From the NCBI GenBank assembly GCA_017441295.1, contig JAFRYA010000022.1:1-64000 (forward strand): a DNA stretch of 64,000 nucleotides. Direction: 5' to 3'. The position numbers and the translations under genes are program-made. Positions within the stretch are counted from its first letter, which is position 1. Each line of letters starts with the position of its first letter. Shown here piece after piece: positions 1 to 8,600 of the stretch. This DNA is from Lachnospiraceae bacterium (GTDB lineage Bacteria > Bacillota > Clostridia > Lachnospirales > Lachnospiraceae). Below the pieces are notes generated by a model. The model was not told the origin of the DNA. It made no database searches and saw only the letters and a program-made list of their open reading frames with translations.

Positions 1-914
1 CCCTTCAGGATGTCATAAGCCTCGTGGATCTCAGTTGCGCCGTCCAGCTCCAGATGCATGCTGCCCTTAGGCAGTTCTGTGAAGTATTTGCACATTGGCA
101 GCCAGTTGCCGTCTGCGTGCAGAACGCTTACAAAGCCTGCAGCGTGGAATCTCTCGATGGTCTTCTTGAGCTCCGGCCATACATATTCTTCGAAGATTGC
201 AGGCGAAATGAATGTAGCGCTGGATCTCATCGCGAAGATGCCGATCTTCTGAACGCCGTTCTCCTTGGCCTGTGCGATGGTTGCCATGTCTGCTGCTTCC
301 TGGTTGGCTTTGATGATGTCCATAACCTTCTCCGGGCAGTCATACATATCGTAGGTGAATTCAGACATGCTTCTGACCATTGAAAGTGTATCAAAAATCG
401 GAGCGGTAGCTGTCTCAAAGCAAGGAACTACGCCGTGCTGAATGAGGAAGCCGATTGTGCGGCCCATATTGGCGCCCATCTGTCCGAAGCGTGCTCCGAG
501 CTCTTCCGGTCTCTGGAATTTGTTAATAGCCATCATGTAGCCGAAGTTCCAATTCTGCCATCCCATCTGAAGAATCTTGTCATATTCGTCTGTGTCATCA
601 AAGAATGGCTTCTCAACGAATTGATATAACTCATTGTCGGCCAATTCTCTGCCCGGCAGTCTGACCGGCAGACCCATGATAAATGTTGTATCCAGTGGCT
701 CCATAGCCATAGATACATCAGGTGTGCCGAACTTCTGCCATGTCTTCTCAACTGCTTCCAGCCAGTTGGTCGGATCCGGATCCAGGATTTCCTTCTGGGT
801 CTTGCCGCCCATAGGTCCATATGTGGCCAGCAGCATCGGGAATATCGGCATCTCACTCCTGTCTGAGTAAGGAGTCATACTAAGCATCTTTCCATATCTT
901 TCAAAAGAATTCAT
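1..914 (-). CDS. Uroporphyrinogen decarboxylase (URO-D) family protein, 3' end outside window
   Basis: The reading frame runs from an ATG at 914 off the left edge, giving 304 codons. The start MNSFERYGKML is preceded by a strong AGGGGG ribosome site and a TATAAT-like -10 at 943-948. The sequence resembles URO-D superfamily proteins of anaerobes, which include heme-pathway decarboxylases and the MtaA/CmuA-type corrinoid methyltransferases. In Clostridia such proteins usually act in methyl transfer between corrinoid proteins and a thiol rather than in heme synthesis. No corrinoid protein or MtaB partner lies in the window, so the substrate cannot be named. The C-terminal metal-binding region is not visible. 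Family assignment is by overall resemblance. Confidence 0.75.
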   Translation of the reverse strand, partial: MNSFERYGKMLSMTPYSDRSEMPIFPMLLATYGPMGGKTQKEILDPDPTNWLEAVEKTWQKFGTPDVSMAMEPLDTTFIMGLPVRLPGRELADNELYQFVEKPFFDDTDEYDKILQMGWQNWNFGYMMAINKFQRPEELGARFGQMGANMGRTIGFLIQHGVVPCFETATAPIFDTLSMVRSMSEFTYDMYDCPEKVMDIIKANQEAADMATIAQAKENGVQKIGIFAMRSSATFISPAIFEEYVWPELKKTIERFHAAGFVSVLHADGNWLPMCKYFTELPKGSMHLELDGATEIHEAYDILK

Positions 915-1091
915 ATCTAAACCCCCTTTATTTTCTGGCTTAATTATATGACAGAGATTTTTATATGAAAAATTCCAATGTGTTCTACTCTTATAACCAT
1001 CAGTTATTAACTTTTATCTATATAGGAATAATGTTAACTGTATATTTCTCTGCGGTAATGTTATAATGATTTTACTTTAGGAGGGGCGGTT

Positions 1092-2156
1092 TTGATTTCA
1101 GAAAAGTTCAGGAACAACACAATGAAGAGGGAATTCGGCGCGGACTTTGTCCGTGTGGCTGCCGTCTGCCTGCTTTTCTGGCTGCATTTTTACCTGAGGA
1201 ACGGTTTCTATAATATCCCTGTAAATGATGCCGCGAGCTTTATCGCCAACATGTTCCGCCCGCTCTTTATGACCTGCGTCCCGCTCTTCGCGGTCCTGAC
1301 AGGCTACCTGAAATGCGGCAAAAAATGGAGTGCCTCATACTATCGTTCACTGATTCCGATTGTTATCAGCTGGGTCCTGATCTCAGGTATCCATCTGCTT
1401 TATAAAATATTCCATCTCCACCAGCACCTTGATGCAGGGGAATGGATTGTCCAGTTCCTCGGCTTCAAACTGGCTGACTACAGCTGGTATGTAGGCATGT
1501 ATGTAGGTCTTTTCCTGCTCAGCCCATTGCTCAATCTGGCGTGGGACGCCGTCAAAACCCGCAAGGGCCACCGTGCTATCGTAGCAACATTCGCCGTCGT
1601 TTCCTTCATACCGGCCACCATCAACGGCATTGGAGCCATCTGCGGCATCGATCAGAATCTGCTGCCCGGCTACTTCACACAGGTATTCTATCTCGGTTAC
1701 TACGTGATCGGCTGCTACATCAGAACATACCGCCCGCGCGCAAGCCGCATTGCCTGCGCAGTCCTTATTGTTTTCATCTGCGCAGTCCACACTTTATTAA
1801 ATATGTTCACGCGTGATGTGCCGAGCGAATTCTACACCGGCTACTCCGCCAGCTACAGCCACCCGTTCATCGCCATACTCGTTGTGGCTGTCTTCCTGAT
1901 GCTCTACGACATCGAATGTAAAAAATACCCCGTCCGCCTGATGGCTTACGGGATCTCGTCAGTAGTGCTGGAGATGTATCTGCTCTCCTATTTATTCGAT
2001 TCAAATATCTATGTGCTGCACAGGGGCGAATACGGTCCGGCCAGCTACAGCTGGGTCGGCCTGCTCATGACCCTGGCAGTCTTCGTGCTCTCATTTGTTT
2101 CAGGCCATATCGTGCACTGGATCAGCAAGACTATAACTAAACTGTTTGTGAAATAG
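1092..2156 (+). CDS. Acyltransferase 3 family integral membrane protein
   Basis: This 354-aa protein has about ten hydrophobic segments spread along its length and the layout of the acyltransferase-3 (OafA/WecH-like) family, which moves acetyl or other acyl groups onto surface sugars or lipids. The start used is TTG at 1092, because AGGAGGGG at 1079-1086 is correctly spaced from it. The first ATG, at 1122, would drop ten residues and has no such site. A -10-like TATAAT lies at 1062-1067. It is divergent from the URO-D gene and convergent with the fumarase operon, with no glycan gene beside it, so the acceptor is unknown. Confidence 0.8.
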   Translation: MISEKFRNNTMKREFGADFVRVAAVCLLFWLHFYLRNGFYNIPVNDAASFIANMFRPLFMTCVPLFAVLTGYLKCGKKWSASYYRSLIPIVISWVLISGIHLLYKIFHLHQHLDAGEWIVQFLGFKLADYSWYVGMYVGLFLLSPLLNLAWDAVKTRKGHRAIVATFAVVSFIPATINGIGAICGIDQNLLPGYFTQVFYLGYYVIGCYIRTYRPRASRIACAVLIVFICAVHTLLNMFTRDVPSEFYTGYSASYSHPFIAILVVAVFLMLYDIECKKYPVRLMAYGISSVVLEMYLLSYLFDSNIYVLHRGEYGPASYSWVGLLMTLAVFVLSFVSGHIVHWISKTITKLFVK

Positions 2157-2168
2157 GGCTTGTTGCCA

Positions 2169-2348
2169 GCCACGATTCTCAATCTATGGGCGTTTTTGTT
2201 TTATTCCGGCCACGTTTTTCACCTTATGGGCGTTTTTTGACTAAAAACAGCCACGATCTGCAAGCTGTGGGCGTTTTTTGACCCACAAGTTGAAAATCGT
2301 GGCCGACTATCCATCATATCGTGGCCGACTATCCATCATATCGTGGCC
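2169..2348. repeat. Array of GCCACG...GGGCGTTTTT units between convergent genes
   Basis: Three direct units start at 2169, 2208 and 2249 (spacing 39 and 41). Each begins GCCACG and ends ATGGGCGTTTTT or GTGGGCGTTTTTTG, with about 10 variable bases between. An inverted unit follows at 2281-2304. A 22-nt period carrying GTGGCC at 2299, 2321 and 2343 then repeats the 5' box. The array fills the gap between the acyltransferase and fumarase beta genes, which converge. The same unit type occurs at 48703-48839 and, in altered form, at other loci. Confidence 0.75.
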
Positions 2349-2373
2349 GACTACTGATTATCCATTCAAACAA

Positions 2374-2934
2374 TTAACGCGCAGTCTTTTTCAGATACTC
2401 CGCCGGGCCTGTCTCGTACAGGTCCTGCCCTGTGCTGTCAATAACGACTGTCAGCGGTAGGTTCTCTACTTCCAGGCGCCTGACTGCCTCGCAACCGAGT
2501 TCCGGCCATGCAATGACTTCTGCGTTCTTGACGCTGGATGCCATGAGCGCACCAGCGCCGCCGATTGCGGCCAGATACACTGCTCCGTTCCTGATAATGG
2601 CGTCCTTGACAGCGTCATTTCTTTTGCCTTTGCCGATCATGACCTTGTTGCCCAGGTCCAGGAGCCTTGGGCTGTAAGCGTCCATTCTGCCGGACGTGGT
2701 AGGACCTGCGCTGCCGATGACCATTCCTTCCTTCTCAGGAGTCGGACCGACATAGTAAATAGCGCTGCCTTCGATATCAAACGGCAAAGCCTCACCACGA
2801 TCCAGACATTCGCACATCTGCTTGTGCGCCTGGTCGCGCGCGGTGTAGACAATGCCGCTCAAAAGGACTGAGTCTCCGGCCTTTAAGGCTTTTAATTCTT
2901 CTGTTGTTACAGGTGTTTTAATGATATGTTCCAT
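2374..2934 (-). CDS. fumB: Class I fumarate hydratase, beta subunit
   Basis: The protein has 186 aa from the ATG at 2934. A TTG ten bases further upstream could add four residues but would lie inside the alpha gene. It matches the C-terminal (beta) half of iron-sulfur fumarases and L(+)-tartrate dehydratases, including the GSAGPTTSGRMD loop. With the alpha subunit it interconverts fumarate and malate in the cytoplasm. It is the last gene of the operon malic enzyme - alpha - beta, and its ATG follows the alpha stop by one base. Tartrate dehydratase is the alternative function, but the malic enzyme partner favours fumarase. Confidence 0.92.
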   Translation of the reverse strand: MEHIIKTPVTTEELKALKAGDSVLLSGIVYTARDQAHKQMCECLDRGEALPFDIEGSAIYYVGPTPEKEGMVIGSAGPTTSGRMDAYSPRLLDLGNKVMIGKGKRNDAVKDAIIRNGAVYLAAIGGAGALMASSVKNAEVIAWPELGCEAVRRLEVENLPLTVVIDSTGQDLYETGPAEYLKKTAR

Positions 2935-2935
2935 T

Positions 2936-3775
2936 TTATAATTCAACGCTCGCTCTGCGGGTCACATGGCAGCTCACGTTTACTGCCACCGGCAGTCCCG
3001 CAACGTGTGTCGGCATCTGCTCGATTGCAACTGACAGGCAGGTCGTCCTGCCGCCGAAGCCCTGCGGGCCGATGCCCAGTTCGTTAATCTCTTTTAAGAG
3101 GCGCGCCTCCAGTTCTGCGTAGTACGGGTCTGGATTCGGCTCGCCCAGCGGCCTGAGCAGAGCTTTCTTGGACAGATATGCCACCTTGTCAAATGTGCCT
3201 CCGATGCCGATGCCCAGCACTGTCGGAGGACACGGGTTTGAACCCGCGCTGCTCACTGTTTCCAGCACGAAATCCACTACGCCCTGCACTCCGTCAGCGG
3301 GCTTAAGCATCCTGAGCGCGCTCATATTTTCACTGCCGCAGCCCTTTGGCAGGACAGTGATCTTCAGCTTATCACCGGTCGTGATATGCGTGGTAATGAA
3401 TGCCGGGGTGTTGTCCTCTGTGTTGCCGCGCCTTAATGGATCGGCAGCTATGCTCTTTCGCAGGTATCCCTCGATGTAGCCGTCGTGCACGCCGTCATTG
3501 ATGGCCTGTTCGAGGTCGCCGTCAATGTGCACGTCATTTCCGAGTTCAACGAAAACACAGGCAGCGCCTGTGTCCTGGCATATCGGGATTTCCTTCTCCG
3601 CGGCCACCTTCAGGTTCTCTTCGAGGAGACCCAGAATGTCCTTGGCCACAGGCCAGTCCTCGGCTTCCTTCGCCGCAGTGAGCGCTCTCACCACGTCTTC
3701 GGGAAGCTTCAGATTCGCCTCTATGCAGAGTTTCTTAACATTTGCGCGGATCTGATCCGCAGTGATTATTTTCAT
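2936..3775 (-). CDS. fumA: Class I fumarate hydratase, alpha subunit
   Basis: This 279-aa subunit carries the oxygen-sensitive 4Fe-4S cluster of two-subunit class I fumarases. Three cysteine contexts that fit the cluster ligands are visible: CQDTGA near residue 65, GCGSEN near 145 and NPCPPT near 180. The length is normal for the alpha subunit. It starts with an ATGA overlap on the stop of the malic enzyme gene, so the two are translationally coupled. The use of an iron-sulfur fumarase instead of FumC fits a strict anaerobe. Confidence 0.93.
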   Translation of the reverse strand: MKIITADQIRANVKKLCIEANLKLPEDVVRALTAAKEAEDWPVAKDILGLLEENLKVAAEKEIPICQDTGAACVFVELGNDVHIDGDLEQAINDGVHDGYIEGYLRKSIAADPLRRGNTEDNTPAFITTHITTGDKLKITVLPKGCGSENMSALRMLKPADGVQGVVDFVLETVSSAGSNPCPPTVLGIGIGGTFDKVAYLSKKALLRPLGEPNPDPYYAELEARLLKEINELGIGPQGFGGRTTCLSVAIEQMPTHVAGLPVAVNVSCHVTRRASVEL

Positions 3776-4944
3776 TTTCTAACAGCTCCGCTGTCAACAG
3801 CTGCCTTGGCGACAGCCTTGGAAATAGCGTCTACTACTCTCTTGTCAAATACTTCAGGAATGATGTATTCCTCGTTCCTCTCGTCATCCTTGATAAGGTC
3901 AGCCAGCGCATACATGGCGGCGAGCTTCATCTCGTCGTTGATGTCTGTAGCATGAGCCTCCAGAGCGCCTTTAAAGATGCCCGGGAATCCCAGAACGTTA
4001 TTAACCTGGTTCGGGAAATCGCTCCTGCCGGTGGCCACAACTCTGGCGCCTGCTGCCTTAGCCAGATCAGGCATGATCTCCGGATCCGGGTTGGCCATAG
4101 CGAAAACGATGGCGTCAGAATTCATTGTCTTAACCATATCCTGGGTCAGCACGCCTGCTTTGGAAACGCCGATGAATACGTCAGCGCCCTTGACAGCGTC
4201 TGCCAGTGTACCGGTAATCTGGCGTGGGTTAGTATTCTTGCCCAGCCATACTTTGTACTTGTCAGTGCGTGTGCCGTCATCAGCGATAATGCCCTTGCTG
4301 TCGAGGCCTACGATGTTCCTGGCGCCTGCGGTCATGAGCATCTTGATGATGGCTGTGCCTGCAGCGCCGGCGCCGTTCAGTACGATCCTGACGTCCTCAA
4401 TCTTTTTGCCAACAATTCTGAGCGCGTTAATGAGCGCAGCAGTAACAACGATGGCCGTGCCGTGCTGGTCGTCGTGGAATACCGGGATATCCAGCTCCTT
4501 CCTGAGAATTTCTTCAATCTCGAAGCACTCAGGGCTCTTAATGTCCTCCAGGTTGATGCCGCCGAATGTCGGAGCAACAGCCTTGCAGAACTGAACGACT
4601 TCTTCGACCGTATTCGCGTCAATTACCAGCGGAACAGCGTCAACGCCCGCGAACTCCTTGAAGAGCACGCATTTGCCTTCCATAACAGGCAGGCCTGCTG
4701 CCGCGCCGATGTTTCCGAGTCCCAAAACAGCGGTGCCGTTGGAGATGACCGCTACCGTCCTGCCCTTGAAGGTGTATTTGAATACGTCTTCAGGGTTTTT
4801 GTTTATCTGCCTGCAGGGCTCTGCAACGCCCGGCGTATACGCGCAGGAGAGCTGATCCCTGTTGGTTACGGGAACGCGTGAGATGGTCTCGACCTTTCCC
4901 TGATGCTTTTCATGCATTTCAAGTGCTGCTTTGTTGTAATCCAT
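3772..4944 (-). CDS. NAD(P)-dependent malic enzyme (oxaloacetate-decarboxylating)
   Basis: The protein has 390 aa from the ATG at 4944. That start is chosen because GGAGGT precedes it; the reading frame is open for 23 more codons upstream but without a ribosome site. It shows the bacterial short malic-enzyme pattern: SNGTAVLGLGNIG, the metal-site FHDDQHGTAIV, the nucleotide-binding LNGAGAAGTA and MANPDPEI. It converts malate to pyruvate and CO2 with reduction of NAD(P). Encoded directly ahead of both fumarase subunits, it gives a fumarate - malate - pyruvate module. A -10-like TATAAT lies at 4978-4983 (complement). Confidence 0.95.
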   Translation of the reverse strand: MDYNKAALEMHEKHQGKVETISRVPVTNRDQLSCAYTPGVAEPCRQINKNPEDVFKYTFKGRTVAVISNGTAVLGLGNIGAAAGLPVMEGKCVLFKEFAGVDAVPLVIDANTVEEVVQFCKAVAPTFGGINLEDIKSPECFEIEEILRKELDIPVFHDDQHGTAIVVTAALINALRIVGKKIEDVRIVLNGAGAAGTAIIKMLMTAGARNIVGLDSKGIIADDGTRTDKYKVWLGKNTNPRQITGTLADAVKGADVFIGVSKAGVLTQDMVKTMNSDAIVFAMANPDPEIMPDLAKAAGARVVATGRSDFPNQVNNVLGFPGIFKGALEAHATDINDEMKLAAMYALADLIKDDERNEEYIIPEVFDKRVVDAISKAVAKAAVDSGAVRK

Positions 4945-5072
4945 AATACCTCCGCCTTTGTGTTTAAGATTAATATCATTATACATAGAACGCTCATTAA
5001 ATAATAGATGCAAATTCCGCTGATCAGTCTTCTTTTTTCAATTATCGACATGTTTTTTGCCAATTTAACGTA

Positions 5073-5100
5073 TTGAAATCTGTGCATTTCTTTGTATAAT
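5073..5100 (+). promoter_or_regulatory. Sigma-A-type promoter of the DUF1508 gene
   Basis: TTGAAA at 5073-5078 and TATAAT at 5095-5100 are separated by 16 bases and lie 49 bases ahead of the ATG at 5150, which has its own AAGGAGG site. Confidence 0.75.
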
Positions 5101-5149
5101 GAGATTATAAGATTATTGTTGAATGCAGTAATTAAGGAGGTATTTTCAT

Positions 5150-5521
5150 ATGGCAAAATTTGTAGTTAAGCAGAGCAAAAACGGCGGATATATTTTTAGT
5201 CTGAAAGCAAACAACGGCCAGGTCGTTGCTACCGGTCAGGTATATAAATCAATTGCCGCTTGCAAGAACGGAATCAAGAGCATCCAGACAAATGCTCCTA
5301 TCGCAGCACTTGAGGATCAGACAGTAGAAGGTTTCGCAAAAGAGAAAAACCCTAAATTCGAAGTATATGAAGACAAGAAGGGTGAGACCCGCTTCCGTCT
5401 GAAAGCTAAAAACGGCCAGATCATCGCTACAGGTGAAGGCTACAAGGCTAAAAAGTCCTGCCTGAACGGCATCGAGAGCATCAGAAAGAACGCTCCGGAC
5501 GCAGAGATTACAGAAGAATAA
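5150..5521 (+). CDS. DUF1508 (YegP-like) tandem-domain protein
   Basis: This 119-aa cytoplasmic protein is made of two copies of the roughly 50-residue DUF1508 fold. Copy one (residues 1-52) and copy two (about 68-117) share the pattern F-LKA-NGQ-(I/V)ATG--YK---C--GI-SI--NAP. Members are small abundant proteins of unknown molecular role, some linked to stress. It is a single-gene unit with its own promoter and a strong terminator. Family membership is clear; function is not known. Confidence 0.92.
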   Translation: MAKFVVKQSKNGGYIFSLKANNGQVVATGQVYKSIAACKNGIKSIQTNAPIAALEDQTVEGFAKEKNPKFEVYEDKKGETRFRLKAKNGQIIATGEGYKAKKSCLNGIESIRKNAPDAEITEE

Positions 5522-5540
5522 TATTTGGTTTGTTTATTAA

Positions 5541-5572
5541 AAGTCCCGCTCCGTGTGGAGCGGGACTTTTTT
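5541..5572 (+). terminator. Rho-independent terminator of the DUF1508 gene
   Basis: A 12-bp stem (AAGTCCCGCTCC with its complement) closes on GTGT and runs into a T tract. It lies 20 bases after the stop codon. Confidence 0.95.
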
Positions 5573-5600
5573 ATGCGCCGTTATGCCCCTGCCAGAAAAA

Positions 5601-5690
5601 CAAGTTTCGGGTGCTTTTCCTCATGAAAAACACCCGAAAACTGCATTTTTGGTCATTAATCTACACGAAAGCTGCAGATCTGGCAGCGCC
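5601..5690. repeat. Hairpin-bearing tail element, copy 1 of 2
   Basis: This 90-bp element directly follows the stop of the 2022-aa SLH gene. It contains the inverted pair TTTCGGGTG (5605-5613) and CACCCGAAA (5631-5639), then a stretch ending in TCTGGCAGCGCC. The copy at 11864-11953, after the 728-aa SLH gene, is about 80 percent identical and continues into the 3' ends of both genes. In minus-strand transcripts it may act as a terminator. Confidence 0.75.
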
Positions 5691-5692
5691 AA

Positions 5693-8600
5693 TCAATAAT
5701 CTACCTCCGGTTTGCCTTTATATCTCCAGATAAACGTCATTATATCCTTCCTCAGGCAGTCCAGGCTGCAGCCGAAGCACGGAACCGTGATCCCTGAATC
5801 TGCCGGCAGATCACTCTGGTTGGTGTAACCGTTCGTGATCTTGTTTACATAAGCCCACGCAATGGCGTTATATGTATCTGAACCCGGACTGTAAGAGCCG
5901 ATTACATCATTAAATTTGAAATTCTTTTCGGGTCTGCTTGAAGTAAAATTCCAGCTTGGTTTGCCCGCGAATCTATAGAGCATTATCATGATGTCTTTAC
6001 GCGTCAGCGTGGCTTTCGGGCGGAACGTACCGTCTGAATAGCCCTTGGTAATGCCTGCCTTGACACCCCACAATATAGCTCTGTAATACGTCTTTCCCAG
6101 CTCGGCCTGGCTGACATCGCTGAAAGGATTGTTTGAGCCAGGTGACGGCTGACCTGCCAGTCTCCACAGGAATACCATCAGATCGCCTCGCGTGCAGTTC
6201 TTGTCTGCGCCGAACATGCCATACAACTCTGTTCCGACATCTGATGCTGTTACATAACCCTTTGTTATGCCATTTTCTGCCGCCCAGTAAATCGGCTTGA
6301 AGAAATACTTGCTCGGGTCCATTACATCGCGGAAGCGGACATTGATCTCGTTTGTGGCAGTAAGGCCGCCGTCTTCGGTGGTAACAGTAATGATCGCTTT
6401 GCCCGGTTTGGTGCCTGCGGTTACAATGCCATACTCATCCACAGTGGCTATGGACGTGTCACTGCTTTCGTACGTTACATTCCGGTTCGTTGCGTTTTCA
6501 GGAGTAATATGCGCGAAGAGCTCCATGGTCTCTCCGATGCCGAGATAAACTATCGGCGGGAGCAGGGCAACGCTCTCAACCGGTACATTATCAATGACTG
6601 TAACGTTGATATTTATCCTCTCGCTGTAAGCCATGCCGTCCTTGTAAGCTGCGATGCGGAACCTTGTGTTCTCGTTAACCGTGATCGGACCGGTGTATAT
6701 ATTCCTGCTCTCGTTATTCTGGCATGGGCAGGTGTCGTCTGTCGTGTAGAATATCTGCGCGCCTTCAGTCTCGCACGCCAGCGTAAGCTGTGAGCCCCGC
6801 ATGACTGTCACGTAGTTCTCCTTTGGTGAGCCTGCGCCGAGTTCCGCATCTCCGATAACCGCAGTCGGACGAGCCACCTGATTTGAGTCAACAGTAATGA
6901 GCAGCGTCATTTCCTTAGAGATTGTTGTGCCGTCAATTGAAACTGTCAGTGTCGCCTCTCCCGGCAGGATTGCATTCAGCTCTGCAGTTGTCTTGCCCTC
7001 CGCGTCTGTCTTAGCCGCTTCACCGCATATCGCCAGATATTCATTACCGGTCGTTACGGTCACCGGCACATTCTCCATATAATTGCCCTCGTTGTCCTTC
7101 ACGCGGATCGTGAGGTTCTTCGCAGTGCCTGCCTGTACGGAAACAATGGAATCATAGTTTAATATAATCTCTGCCGGACGCGGCAGGACTACTCCTCCGT
7201 AGCTGACTCCGCCCATCTGCAGACCGGCATAGTTCCTGGCATTGTAAACCTCGATGCTTACCTGATCTCCTATTTGCAGGCCTGCCGGCGCAGGGAAACG
7301 CGCAGCCTTGGAGAGGCCTTCTTCGACGTCTACCCACTCAAGGTCTTCGTAATTCAGCGTTGTTCCGTCAAAATATATTTCTATGCCGGAATCCTCTCCG
7401 GTCTTCATGTACTGGTCGAAGATGATCTCGAAGTAATCGGTATAGCAGTTTATTACCACTATCCTCGGTGCAATGGTCGTAACCATCGGGATTTTCAGAT
7501 TCATCCGTGGAGGCGGTACTTCAAGTTCTTCTGTATAGGCAGTCTCATAGCCTTCTTTCTCGAATTTAACCTGCCAGAGCCCGACAGGAACGTCCCATGC
7601 AAACTGTCCGTCCGCGCCTGTAATCTGCGGATTGATCTGAGCGAACTCTTCCGCATTCCACTCTTCTCCGGTCTCCACATTAATGACCGTTGCCTTCACG
7701 CCTTCGAGCGGATTGGACCCCAGCGCTTCGTAGACCATTCCTGAGGGGTCATAGATTATCTTTTTATAGTAATCCGCGCGGCTGTGGCCCGAGCCATCGT
7801 CGCAGACTGCCAGGCAGCGGGCTTTGGCTTCGTTATATCTATCTATGCGCGACCTGATGCGGATAGAGCGTTCCAGATTTGACGCATTGAATGACGCATC
7901 GAAATACATACCGATCTTAAACGGGTCTGCGTCACCAACGCCACCTGAAATAAGGCAGACAAATGAATTTGCGAGTGCCATAAAGTTCGTACGTGACGCT
8001 TCGATACACCAAGCGTCTTCCTGCTCCTGCAGAACGCTGAGGAGCTCTACTCCCGCCGCCAGCTCACGTCTGTAAGCATCCAGGCACGCTTGGTCAGCAC
8101 CGTGCGACGCTGCATAATGATACCACGTGTTCAGATCATCCAGTTCTCCCTGCAGCCAGGCGGTATCAACCACAGAATTGCTGTAGTTTTCGGTGTTCTG
8201 CATTGCCTGGTTTATTTCATAGGACATCTTATATGCGGAAACAACTTTGCCTGCTTTTGCGCAGAATTGCTTTCCAACCGGAGAATCTGTTATTCTTTCG
8301 GCCATTTCCAGATTTATGTTTAACAATTCCAGATCCATTGATGTTACCATGTCATTCACGCCGGACCGTGCAGCCTCCTCCGGATTGCTTTCAAAGTAAA
8401 CGTCTGAAAATGGATCACCTCTATTAGATTTCGCGCCATTTCCTTTGCGGGCGAAGGCAACAGCAATGCTGCCGTCATCTTTCCTGAATGTTTTGACTGC
8501 TGTTAATCCATTGGCGCCCAGTTTGAAACCGTCCTGAACCAGATCGCTGGCAGTATATGTATAATCGGTATCATTTAAGATGACACCGCCGGATTCATAG

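Noticed and set aside
3952..4881. Long plus-strand open frame of 309 codons
   Set aside because: It lies fully antisense to the well-supported malic enzyme gene and has no ribosome site or recognisable domain.
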